Assembly (NCBI GenBank): GCA_029239875.1
Contig: JARBUD010000013.1
Location: forward strand, 62,001-126,000
Direction: 5' to 3'
DNA: 64,000 nucleotides
Source of the DNA: Xanthobacteraceae bacterium
Lineage (GTDB): Bacteria; Pseudomonadota; Alphaproteobacteria; Rhizobiales; Xanthobacteraceae
Program-made: the position numbers and the translations under genes
The notes under the pieces: model-generated
The model's input: the letters and a program-made list of their open reading frames with translations, nothing else
What the model was told of the DNA's origin: nothing
Database searches by the model: none
Shown: piece by piece, positions 51,826 to 59,717 of the stretch
Layout of the letters: each line of letters opens with the position of its first letter
How positions within the stretch are numbered: the stretch's first letter is position 1

Positions 51826-52596
51826 CTATCGCTCCAGCAACGTCACCAGCCGCGCCGCGGCCTCGAAGTCGCGGAAGCGGGTCGCCCGGCGCGCCAGCGC
51901 CTCGGCGTCGGAGCCCCACAGCTCCTCCTGCACTTCCTCGTCGGCATGGGCGGCGCGCCAGGCCTCCTCGGCCGTGAGCCGCCCGCGCGCCACGGCGAGG
52001 GCGATGACCGCCGAGCCGCCCAGCGTCGTCATCAGGTTCAGCGCCGCGAGGCGCAGCGGCTCGTCCGGCAGCGCACCGGCGATCGCCGCCAGCGTCCGCT
52101 CCGGCTGGTCAACGAAGCGCACGCCCTCGCTCAGCACGAAGACCGCACCGAACTCCCCGCGCGCCCAGTCGAGCAGCGGGTCCCATAGCGCGCCCTGCAG
52201 CGCCACCAGCTTCTCCGGGCTGTCGGCGCGGTAGCAGAGCAGGTCGCTGCCGGCATAGCGGGCGATCTCGCCGGCGACCTCCTCCATCGCGCTCGCGACG
52301 CCGTCGAGGGCGGAGTTGACGAGCCGCGTCATCGGCATGCTGACGGGATCGATGAGCTCGCCCTGCGCCTGCCATTCCGCCGCCAGCGCCTGCGCCAGCG
52401 TCTCGCTCGGCACGGCGACGAGGTTGCGCCCGGGCGTGCGCACGGGACGCCCGTCCAGCTCGATGCGGAACAGCCCCTCCCCGGCCGGCACGGCGGCAGC
52501 TTCCTTGTAGAAGCGCTTGGGCAGCTTGCGCTCGCCCATGCCGGGCGGCAGGCCGGGGGCGAGCGGGACGTCCCTGCCGCGGTCCTGATCGCTCAC
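51826..52596 (-). CDS. ATP12-family F1-ATPase assembly chaperone
   Basis: A 256-residue protein of the ATP12 family, which binds F1 alpha subunits during ATP synthase assembly in mitochondria and alphaproteobacteria. Family blocks are KRFYKEAAAVPAGEGLFRI, LDGRPVRTPGRN, LAAEWQAQGELIDPVSMPMT and DLLCYRADSPEKLVALQ. The GTG start at 52596 overlaps the stop of the HAD gene (GTGA) and has GGGAGG seven bases upstream. HAD-ATP12 pairing is common in this order. Confidence 0.93.
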   Translation of the reverse strand: MSDQDRGRDVPLAPGLPPGMGERKLPKRFYKEAAAVPAGEGLFRIELDGRPVRTPGRNLVAVPSETLAQALAAEWQAQGELIDPVSMPMTRLVNSALDGVASAMEEVAGEIARYAGSDLLCYRADSPEKLVALQGALWDPLLDWARGEFGAVFVLSEGVRFVDQPERTLAAIAGALPDEPLRLAALNLMTTLGGSAVIALAVARGRLTAEEAWRAAHADEEVQEELWGSDAEALARRATRFRDFEAAARLVTLLER

Positions 52597-53264
52597 GGAA
52601 CCGCCTCCCACACCTCGTCGATCGCCCGCATCAGTTCGTCGGCGTCGGAGACCAGGCGCTCGGCACCCGACTGCACCAGCAGCTCGGTGGTGTGATAGCC
52701 CCAGGTGACGCCGATGGCGCGGGCGCCGGCAGCGCGGGCCATGACCATGTCGAAGCTGGTGTCGCCGATCAACACCGTGTCCATCGGCTCTGCTCCCGTC
52801 GCCGCCATGGCCTGCAGCACCATGGCCGGATGCGGCTTGGAAGGCGCGTCATCGGCGGTCTGGATGGTGGAGAACAAGCCCTCAAGGCCGTGATGGCTCA
52901 GCACCATGGCGACGCCGCGCTGCGACTTGCCCGTCGCGATGCCCAGCACCACGTCGTCGCGGGCGGCCAGCTTGTCGATCACGCCGCGCACGCCGGGGAA
53001 GAGCGGCTCGAAGAAGTCCTGCTCGGCCCTCAGCTCGCGGAATGCCTCGCGGTAGAGTTCGGCCAACCGCTCGGCGGGAAAGCGCGGATCGTCCTCGCCG
53101 AGCCGGCGCATCGCCTCCACCAGCGACAGGCCGACGATGCCGAGCACCGCCTCGCGCGGCGGCAAGGTAAGGTCGGCGCGGGCAAAGGCGCGGGTCATGG
53201 CAGCGACGATGACATGCTGGCTGTCCACCAGCGTTCCATCGCAATCGAACAGGACAAGCTTCAC
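52593..53264 (-). CDS. HAD-superfamily hydrolase (phosphoglycolate-phosphatase-like)
   Basis: A 223-residue HAD subfamily IA phosphatase. Motif I is LFDCDGTLVDS, motif II lies in LGIATGKS, motif III is the lysine in PSKPHPAM, and motif IV is LIGDTSFDMVMA. An alpha-helical cap occupies about 15-80. The substrate is not determinable (phosphoglycolate and related compounds are usual). The start is GTG 53264. It is coupled to ATP12 by GTGA. Confidence 0.9.
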   Translation of the reverse strand: MKLVLFDCDGTLVDSQHVIVAAMTRAFARADLTLPPREAVLGIVGLSLVEAMRRLGEDDPRFPAERLAELYREAFRELRAEQDFFEPLFPGVRGVIDKLAARDDVVLGIATGKSQRGVAMVLSHHGLEGLFSTIQTADDAPSKPHPAMVLQAMAATGAEPMDTVLIGDTSFDMVMARAAGARAIGVTWGYHTTELLVQSGAERLVSDADELMRAIDEVWEAVP

Positions 53265-53440
53265 GGCAACGCATCCGGCTGGGCAGGAAAGGCTGGCCGT
53301 CTTCTATCCCCGCCGGCGGCGCGCGCCAATGGCACGGCCCCTCACAAAAGCATCGCGCCGGCACCGGGCGTTCCCCCGATACCGGCGCGACGTCATTCCA
53401 TACCGCCCCCAGCGAGCAGACCCGAAGAGGGCCCGGCGGC

Positions 53441-54409
53441 TCAGTCGCGGGCCTTGCCGGCGTAGCCGTCGAGCAGGCGCGCGACGGAGTCGCGGTACAG
53501 GCCGAACAGGTCGTTCGCCTCCGGCGTGCCGCCCACGGTGAAGGGCAGCTTCACCAGCGGGATATTCGCCTTCTCGCCGATGTAGCGCGACGGCGCCGGG
53601 TCCTCATAGGCGGAATAGGTGATGAAGCGGACCTTCTGCTTCGGCGCCAGCGCGATGATCTCGGCCAGATGCGCCGGGCCCGGGGCCACGCCCGGCTCGG
53701 GCTCGACGGTGGCGGCGGTGCGCACGCCGAGCCAGTTGAGCAGGTAGATCGCGTTGCCGTGCTGGACGACGACGTTGGCGCCCTTCAGCGGCGCGGCCTT
53801 GGCCTTGAGCTCCTTGGTCAGGGCGGTGAGCTCGCCGATGAACGCCTTGGTGCGCTCGGTGTAGCCGTCCTTGCCTTCCGGATCGAGCTGGATCAGCCGC
53901 TTGGCGAGCTGGCCGGCGACGAGGCGCACATTGTTCGGGTCGCCCTGGATGTGGGGGTTGCCGCCCTCGTGCTGGTGGCCGCCGGCGGCCTTCTTCTCGC
54001 CGCCATGGCCGTGGTCGTGCTCGTCCTCTTCGTCCTCGATCAGCTTCACATATTCGCTGGCCATGAAGTAGCCGGGCTTGCCCTTGACCACCTTGGCGTT
54101 GCCGGCGCGCTCGAGCATGGCCGGCAGCCAGGTATCCTCGAGGCCGGCACCGGTGCAGACGATGAGGTCCGCCTTGCTCAGCGAGGCGATGAGGCCGGGC
54201 GTCGGCTTCATGCTCTCCGGATTGTCGAGCGCCGAGGTGGCGAGGGTGACGTTGGCGAGCCGGTCGCCGCCGATCGCCTTCACCAGCGACGCCCATTCGG
54301 GCACGCAGGCGAAAACCTCCAGCGGCGCAGCCTTGGCCGTGGTCGCGGCGGCGGAAAACAGCAGCGCCGCACCCGCCAGGGCCGCCGTGATTGTCCTCGA
54401 TGCCTTCAT
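53441..54409 (-). CDS. metal ABC transporter substrate-binding protein (ZnuA-like), copy 2
   Basis: A 322-residue paralogue of 47106-48047, with a signal peptide (1-27). The His/Asp/Glu-rich loop is longer (EDEEDEHDHGHGGEKK, then GGHQHEGG). Two His ligand regions are kept (NPHIQGDPNNV, VVQHGNAIYLLNWLGV), but the first ligand position reads NPESMKPTP, i.e. Glu instead of His. It stands alone, with no permease or ATPase beside it. ATG 54409 is chosen because GGGGGA lies eight bases upstream; ATG 54418 is in frame. Confidence 0.9.
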   Translation of the reverse strand: MKASRTITAALAGAALLFSAAATTAKAAPLEVFACVPEWASLVKAIGGDRLANVTLATSALDNPESMKPTPGLIASLSKADLIVCTGAGLEDTWLPAMLERAGNAKVVKGKPGYFMASEYVKLIEDEEDEHDHGHGGEKKAAGGHQHEGGNPHIQGDPNNVRLVAGQLAKRLIQLDPEGKDGYTERTKAFIGELTALTKELKAKAAPLKGANVVVQHGNAIYLLNWLGVRTAATVEPEPGVAPGPAHLAEIIALAPKQKVRFITYSAYEDPAPSRYIGEKANIPLVKLPFTVGGTPEANDLFGLYRDSVARLLDGYAGKARD

Positions 54410-54697
54410 GAAATCCATCCCCCTGCAAGGCATCGCGTCCCACCGCGACACCGCGCCGTCACCGGCGCTCCAAGCTCGACCGCGGCGCGCTGTGCGATGC
54501 AGCGCGGCGGTTCCCCGCAAGGGAGAATACCGGGATCATGCGTTTGTCAAAATGAAATATCGAGAAGAACGGCGGGCCGGAGCGCGAAAAATCTTCACTG
54601 CGACCTTGTCCGCCGCCCGCATGCGAGCTTTGCCGAAGGAGATGTGCGCTCTTCCCCTGCGGAACCAGGTGAAAGCGTCATGTCGATCCGACGAGCG
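54410..54697. other. intergenic region upstream of the second ZnuA-like gene
   Basis: About 290 bases between the autotransporter stop and the binding-protein start, both on the minus strand. It holds the shared motif at 54545-54570 and, read toward the binding protein, a TTGACA followed about 15 bases later by TATTCT. No coding frame of note. Confidence 0.4.
54545..54570 (-). promoter_or_regulatory. upstream motif shared by the two ZnuA-like genes, copy 2
   Basis: Read toward the gene at 54409: TTCTCGATATTTCATTTTGACA, matching the motif at 48206-48231 upstream of the paralogue. The TTGACA inside is a good -35 hexamer. Position is about 135 bases upstream of the start. A common metal-responsive regulator is a reasonable guess; the known Zur box is not evident. 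Confidence 0.4.
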
Positions 54698-57600
54698 CTA
54701 GAAGTTCCAGTTCAGGCTGCCGCGCACGCTCTGGTCGGTCGAACCGTCGCCGAACTGGCCGCTATAGGCGACACCGAGGCTCACGGCCTCGTTCAGCGCG
54801 ACGTCCAGCCCGACATCGACCAGCAGTGCGTCCTCGGCGATCGGCAGGCCGGCGACGGAGAAGGGCGAGCCGCCGGCCTCGAACACGAAGGTCGAGAGCG
54901 GGGTGACGTCGCCGAAGGCGTGCCTCCAGCCGAGCATGCCCTTCAGCGTCGCCTCCGCCTCACCGAGCGCGAAGCGGGTCGAGCCGCGCAGGCCGAGCGT
55001 GGCGTAGGTCACGTCGGTGCTGTCGCTGGCGCTGTAAAGCGCCGCCGCACCGCCGGTCTCGGTGAAGGAATCGCTGTTCAGGTTGACATAGGCAAGCCCG
55101 GCGAAGGGCTCGAAGTCGAACGCGCCCGCCTGGATGCCGTAGCCGAGCTCGCCGAAGGCCTGGGCCGTACCGGCGTCGTAATCGGCCTTGAGCGTCTGCG
55201 GCCCGGGCAGCGAGGCGAAGCGCGAGGTGGAGAGATCGCTCCACGTATAGGCCGCGCCGGCGCGGAAGCTCACCGCCCCCCAATTCGTGCCGGCATAGAT
55301 GCCGGCATGCACATTGTCGCTGCTGCCCGAGGACGAGCGAGCGTCGACGTCGAAGTTGGTCTGGCTGTAGCCGCCGAGCACGCCGATGCGCCAGTCGTTG
55401 AACAGCGTATCGCCGCCGATGAAGAAACCGCCGGTGTCGCGATCGAGCTGCGCGGCATTGCCGTTGCCGTCGGTCGAGCCCCAGGAGCCGAAGCCCTGCG
55501 CCCACAGCGCGCTCGCGGGCGCCGACGCAGCCACCGGAGCGGCCTTCACCGGGAACGCCGCGGCCGCAGCGCCCGGCGCCGGCGCGGCGTATCCGAGCGG
55601 CGCGACCGAGATGCCGCTCGCCATGCCCGGCCTGTCCGCCCCGGCCAGGCGGTTGAACACCGCCGCACGCAGGAACTCGCTGTCGTTGATCAGCACGCCC
55701 TTGGCGGAGGCGTTGATCTCGCCGGAGAGGGAGTTGAACGCCGCGGGAGCCTCTTCCGCCGTCATCAAGGCCGCCGCCATGCCCAGCGTCGTGGTCAGCG
55801 GCAGGCTGTCGAGCGCATTGGCGGTCGCCGCCTGATTGGGCGTCTGGGCGAAGGAGGCATAGCGCACGTCGTTGCGGTCGATGGTCACCACCACGTCCGT
55901 GGCGCTGTAGGACAGCTGCGCCGACAGGAACGCGAAGGAATCGGTGAAGGTGACGCTGTCGAAGCTCGTGCCGGCGAAGCCCCCGGCCGTGAGGATCGTG
56001 TAGGGGGTGCCGATCAGATAGCCCCCGAGCGGGGTCACCGTCACCATACCGTCGAGCAATGCCGTTCCCCCGACCTGCACCTGGTCGGCGTCGCCGCTCG
56101 CGTCGATCTCGACCGCATAGACCGAGGAGGATCCGAGCGTGAGATCGCCGCCGATGGATACGCGGCCGATCGAGTTGCCGGGGGTCAGCGTGCCACCGCT
56201 CGCCATATCCCCGGCAATGACCCAGTTGCCGCCGAATATGGAGGTGTCGTCGACGCTGACATCGCCGGCGACAAAGATGGGCGTCTGAATGCTGCCGCCG
56301 GTGGTGCTCGCCCCACTCGCCAGCATCACGTCGCCGCCGATGGAGCCGCCTTCCGGACTGAACGTGAAGCTGGTTCCATTGCCGGTCAGGTTGCCGACGA
56401 TGACGGCTTCGCCTTCAAACGACACGTCGCCACCCGGTGCGGAGAAGAAGTTGCGCACGCCGAACATCTGGCCGGCCCAGTCCGCTCCCGCTCCCAGCGT
56501 GACGTCGGTGCCGCCGGTGGTCTTCGCGCCGAGATCGACGATATTGCCGCGCGTCAGCGAGCCGTCCGCCAGCGTCAGGGTGACGACGCCGTCGGCGCCC
56601 GCCGCCTCGCGGTTGACGAGCAGCAGCGTGCCGTTGTTCTGCGTCGCCGTGGTTCCGGCCCCGAGCGTGATGAGCTGGCTCTGGCCGGCGCTGTTGAGAT
56701 TGGAAACCAACGTCTCCTTGGCGGCGATGATCGTCGTGCCGACGAGGTCGACCGTGGCATTGTCGACCAGACGAATGCCGGTGCCCTGCGTCGCGGTCAG
56801 GGTCGAGCCGTTGTCGGTGAACACGCTGCCATAGCCGACATGGGCGGCGAAGCCGTCTGCGCCCTTCACCGTCACGGTGCTGTCGGCGAGGTGAATCTCA
56901 CCCTTGTACAGATCCCCGCCGGACTCGCCGCCGATCTGCAGGCCGATGCTGCCGGCGCCCTCCGTGATGAGCGTCATGTTCGAGGCATTGATGGTCGCGC
57001 TGGGGCTGTTGGGGCCACCCATTGCCGCGAAGCCGTTGGCACCGCGATCGGGCTCGCCCGGAGCGCCCTCACCCTGCACGTGATACACGCCGCCGTCGAT
57101 GTTGAGCGTGGCGCCCTCATAGGCCCACACCGCGATGCCTCTGCCCCCAGTGGTGGTGACATTGACGTTGGTCGCGTTGATGACGGAACCCGCGCCCCAC
57201 GCGTAGAGCCCATAACCCTCGAAACCCGAGGTCGAGACCGTCACGTTCTCAAGGTCGATGGTGCTGCCGGTCAGGGCATGGACGGCGAAGGAGCGCTGGC
57301 CATGAGTAGAGACGGCAAGGTTGCTGGCCTCGATGTGGCTGCCCTGCTCCGCCAGCACGGCGTGGGACCGCGACGAGGTCGGGCCCTCCGTGCCATCTCC
57401 CGCGCCGTTCAGCGTGGTGATCGAGCCGCCGTTCAGGCTGATGAAGGTATCGGCGCCGGTGGCATGCGCGCCATAGCCCGCGGCCCCATGGGTGACGACG
57501 GTGACGTCGGTGGCGTCGATCGAGCCGCCGGCCTCGTTGACGAGCAGTCCCTGCGAGCGCTCGCCGATGACGTTTATGGAGGTGCCGTCAAGATTGATGG

Positions 57601-58348
57601 TGCTGTCCGAACCGGCGACGACGCCGTGCGCCAGGAGCCCGTTGGTCTCGACCGAACCCCGGATCAGGTCGATCGCGCCGCCCTCGTCGGCAAAGACGGC
57701 AATGCTGGCACGCGTGGACACGGCGACGTCCGTGGCCTTGATGAACGATCCGGCCCCGAGGCTGTAAAGCCCATAGGACCTGCCGCCCCCCGTGGCCACC
57801 GACCCTCCGGTGAGATCGATCGTGGCGCCGCCTGTGGCGACGACCGCGTGTGAATCGAGGACGCCCGTCGCCAGCGAGGTGGAGATGTCGGTGCCGTTGG
57901 TCGTGATCACCGCACCACTTCCGTTCGCCAGAAGACCGCGGGTGAAGCGCGTTCCGCTGGTGGAGACCGTGCCGCCCTGCAGGTCGACGGAACCGTTCTC
58001 GACCCGCACGCCGACCGACAAGCCGTTGCTGAACGGCGTCCCAGTGGTGCTGATGTCGACATCGGTGCCGTTGACGGAAGCTCCCGTGCCATTGACGTAA
58101 ACGCCGTTACCGTCGCGCACTGCCGTGTTGGTGATGACCGGCTGGGACAAGACCTGGTCCGGCGTCGTGACGACCATCACGCCAGTGGTCATTCCGGGAA
58201 CCGACGCGACCTGCGCCAATACGGGCCCTGCGTGGCAAGCAACTGCTACGCCGGCTGAAAGAGCCGTACCGCTCAGGAAGAATTTCCGTAGCACTGCTAA
58301 CCCCCGTCGCGCGCGAAGCAGCCCCCATTCGAACAATCGTAACGTCAT
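54698..58348 (-). CDS. autotransporter (type Va) with right-handed beta-helix passenger
   Basis: A 1216-residue outer-membrane protein. The N-terminal signal is extended (MTLRLFEWGLLRARRGLAVL start, cleavage near VLAQ). The passenger (about 50-880) has imperfect 40-45-residue repeats rich in Thr, Val, Gly and Asn (SGTRFTRGLLANGSGAVITT, GGGRSYGLYSLGAGSFIKAT), as in pertactin-like helices. The C-terminal beta-barrel covers about 950-1216, beginning LWAQGFGSWGSTDGNGNAAQ and ending with NLNWNF-type terminal Phe. No protease triad was recognised, so an adhesin role is likely. ATG 58348 has no clear Shine-Dalgarno sequence; the alternative is TTG 58390. Confidence 0.88.
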   Translation of the reverse strand: MTLRLFEWGLLRARRGLAVLRKFFLSGTALSAGVAVACHAGPVLAQVASVPGMTTGVMVVTTPDQVLSQPVITNTAVRDGNGVYVNGTGASVNGTDVDISTTGTPFSNGLSVGVRVENGSVDLQGGTVSTSGTRFTRGLLANGSGAVITTNGTDISTSLATGVLDSHAVVATGGATIDLTGGSVATGGGRSYGLYSLGAGSFIKATDVAVSTRASIAVFADEGGAIDLIRGSVETNGLLAHGVVAGSDSTINLDGTSINVIGERSQGLLVNEAGGSIDATDVTVVTHGAAGYGAHATGADTFISLNGGSITTLNGAGDGTEGPTSSRSHAVLAEQGSHIEASNLAVSTHGQRSFAVHALTGSTIDLENVTVSTSGFEGYGLYAWGAGSVINATNVNVTTTGGRGIAVWAYEGATLNIDGGVYHVQGEGAPGEPDRGANGFAAMGGPNSPSATINASNMTLITEGAGSIGLQIGGESGGDLYKGEIHLADSTVTVKGADGFAAHVGYGSVFTDNGSTLTATQGTGIRLVDNATVDLVGTTIIAAKETLVSNLNSAGQSQLITLGAGTTATQNNGTLLLVNREAAGADGVVTLTLADGSLTRGNIVDLGAKTTGGTDVTLGAGADWAGQMFGVRNFFSAPGGDVSFEGEAVIVGNLTGNGTSFTFSPEGGSIGGDVMLASGASTTGGSIQTPIFVAGDVSVDDTSIFGGNWVIAGDMASGGTLTPGNSIGRVSIGGDLTLGSSSVYAVEIDASGDADQVQVGGTALLDGMVTVTPLGGYLIGTPYTILTAGGFAGTSFDSVTFTDSFAFLSAQLSYSATDVVVTIDRNDVRYASFAQTPNQAATANALDSLPLTTTLGMAAALMTAEEAPAAFNSLSGEINASAKGVLINDSEFLRAAVFNRLAGADRPGMASGISVAPLGYAAPAPGAAAAAFPVKAAPVAASAPASALWAQGFGSWGSTDGNGNAAQLDRDTGGFFIGGDTLFNDWRIGVLGGYSQTNFDVDARSSSGSSDNVHAGIYAGTNWGAVSFRAGAAYTWSDLSTSRFASLPGPQTLKADYDAGTAQAFGELGYGIQAGAFDFEPFAGLAYVNLNSDSFTETGGAAALYSASDSTDVTYATLGLRGSTRFALGEAEATLKGMLGWRHAFGDVTPLSTFVFEAGGSPFSVAGLPIAEDALLVDVGLDVALNEAVSLGVAYSGQFGDGSTDQSVRGSLNWNF

Positions 58349-58526
58349 CGAGAGTTCAGTACAACGAGTGAATTCACGATAATGGTACAATTTCGAAACA
58401 ATTTGCCAATATTTTCAGACTTAATCGACATCGCCTCGTGCGTCTTTTGAAATATTAAAAAGTGTAATACGACGAAGACTCTGCGCCCTGCTGGGACAAT
58501 ACCGCCCCGCGGCGCATTCGAACAAT
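58326..58526. promoter_or_regulatory. repeated TTCGAA-CAAT motif in the AT-rich autotransporter promoter region
   Basis: CATTCGAACAAT occurs at 58326-58337 and 58515-58526, and a close form, ATTTCGAAACAAT, is centred on TTCGAA at 58392-58397. TTCGAA is itself palindromic. Three copies in 200 bases of a high-GC genome, around the start and promoter of one gene, look like binding sites of a single regulator. Confidence 0.4.
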
Positions 58527-58772
58527 ATACACTTCACCGATGAGGGACTTTACCTAGCCGTCGACCTTGGGGTCGATGAGCTGCCGGGCGGGCGAAGATG
58601 GATACGCAGCCGAAGCGCTTAGCCGGGGGTGGCGCGCCTGGCTTCAGACGAGACCTGGCGCGCGGGCGTGCATGACCATTCCCCTGGGGCAACTTCTTTG
58701 GGAGCGCATGCGTCGCCCGCCCTCGGGGTCACATCTGGGGGCGTTGAACCGCATAATTTCTGGGAAGGGTAA
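58349..58772. other. AT-rich intergenic region upstream of the autotransporter
   Basis: About 420 bases. The part from 58380 to 58480 is markedly AT-rich (for example TTTTGAAATATTAAAAAGTG), in contrast to the rest of the window. It should contain the autotransporter promoter and the TTCGAA motifs. From 58560 toward the tRNA the base composition returns to normal. No coding frame convinced me. Confidence 0.45.
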
Positions 58773-58848
58773 TGGTGGGCGGTGACGGGCTCGAACCGCC
58801 GACCCTCTCGGTGTAAACGAGATGCTCTACCAACTGAGCTAACCGCCC
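58773..58848 (-). tRNA. tRNA-Val (anticodon UAC), CCA encoded
   Basis: On the minus strand the 76 bases fold as a full cloverleaf. The acceptor stem is GGGCGGT / ACCGCCC, the D arm GCTCAGTTGGTAGAGC, and the anticodon stem TCTCG / CGAGA with loop TTTACAC, giving anticodon TAC (UAC, Val). The T arm contains GGTTCGAGC, and A plus CCA follows. It sits between hupB and the autotransporter, in the usual lon-hupB-tRNA-Val order. Confidence 0.95.
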
Positions 58849-59035
58849 GCGCAGCCTTACCCGCGCAGCCTCGCCGGAGGCTAAGAGCCATCCGGGCCGG
58901 ACGTACCGCCCGCCGCGCCATGCGCCGGCCGCCATTAAGCATCAGTGAGGCGATGCGACAAGGCCCGAGGCGCGATAAGGGCTGGGGCGAAGCGCGATCT
59001 CTCGGGCGACAACCCGACATACTGGCCGGGGCCGC

Positions 59036-59060
59036 GTCCGCCGGCCGGGGGCCGGCGGAC
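59036..59060 (-). terminator. hairpin downstream of hupB
   Basis: A perfect 11-bp stem (GTCCGCCGGCC / GGCCGGCGGAC) with a GGG loop, 65 bases past the hupB stop. No U-run follows on the minus strand, so it is either a weak terminator or an RNA 3'-end stabiliser. Confidence 0.45.
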
Positions 59061-59124
59061 AGGAGCCGCTTGGGCCCGCGCCACATCCCGTCATGCGGGG
59101 GGCGCGGACGTCAAGCGAGCAGGA

Positions 59125-59403
59125 TCAGCCGTTGACGGTTTCCTTCAGGCCCTTGCCGGGCGTGAACTTCGGCGCCTTGGAAGCTTCGATCTTGACCGGC
59201 TTGCCGGTGCGCGGGTTGCGGCCCTCGCGCGCGGCGCGGCTGACGACGGAGAAGCTGCCGAAGCCGATCAGCTTCACTTCCTCGCCGGCCTTCAGCGAAG
59301 CGGCAATGGCATCGAAGGTCGCGTCGACCGCGGCCGCAGCAGCGGCCTTCGTCAGCTTCGCCTGCTCGGCGACGGCGGCGACGAGTTCGTTCTTCGTGGT
59401 CAT
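59125..59403 (-). CDS. hupB: DNA-binding protein HU
   Basis: A 92-residue histone-like HU protein. It starts MTTKNELVAAVAEQAKLTK and has the dimer core GFGSFSVV and the beta-arm tip GRNPRTGKPVKI that inserts Pro into bent DNA. The length is normal. It bends and compacts DNA non-specifically. It lies downstream of lon, separated by lon's terminator, with a probable own promoter at 59547-59575. Confidence 0.96.
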   Translation of the reverse strand: MTTKNELVAAVAEQAKLTKAAAAAAVDATFDAIAASLKAGEEVKLIGFGSFSVVSRAAREGRNPRTGKPVKIEASKAPKFTPGKGLKETVNG

Positions 59404-59546
59404 GTGACCGGTCCTTCCCTTGATTGCACAAGAATCGCCGGCTGCATGCTCCGACGACGGGCGGGCACCCTTTCCCCAAATCGCGGCGATTGCAAGCTCC
59501 CTAGCCCAGAAACCCGCACAAATACACGACTTCCGCATGATTTACG

Positions 59547-59575
59547 GTATTAAAACACCGCAAAATCGACGGAAA
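59547..59575 (-). promoter_or_regulatory. sigma-70-like promoter of hupB
   Basis: On the minus strand: TTTCCG (59575-59570), 17-base spacer, TAATAC (59552-59547). The predicted start would leave a leader of about 135 bases before the ATG at 59403. Confidence 0.45.
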
Positions 59576-59646
59576 TGTACCGCCTGCAATTTAGGCGAAC
59601 GCGACCTGTCCGGCCCGGCGGGTAAAGCCGCCGCGCGGCAGACATG

Positions 59647-59682
59647 AAAAAAGCGGCGGCGCCCTTGTGGGACGCCGCCGCT
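59647..59682 (-). terminator. Rho-independent terminator of lon
   Basis: On the minus strand: GCGGCGGCG stem, 11-base loop, CGCCGCCGC, then TTTTTT. The stem is 10 bp counting the closing A-T pair. It lies about 36 bases past the lon stop at 59718. This is the clearest intrinsic terminator in the window. Confidence 0.88.
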
Positions 59683-59717
59683 CCTGGCCTTCGCAGCCGG
59701 CCCGCAGGCCAGCGATT

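Larger units (their letters stand above)
59404..59717. other. intergenic region lon-hupB
   Basis: About 310 bases containing the lon terminator (59647-59682) and the hupB promoter candidate (59547-59575) in an AT-richer segment. Nothing else was recognised. Confidence 0.5.

Noticed and set aside
53669-57853. 1394-codon plus-strand open frame across the metal-binding protein and autotransporter genes.
   Set aside because: Antisense to a ZnuA-like protein and an autotransporter barrel; no domain is recognisable in the translation.
58391-58772. AT-rich stretch considered as an attachment site or genomic-island boundary next to tRNA-Val.
   Set aside because: No integrase gene, no direct repeat of the tRNA 3' end and no phage gene was seen in the window.
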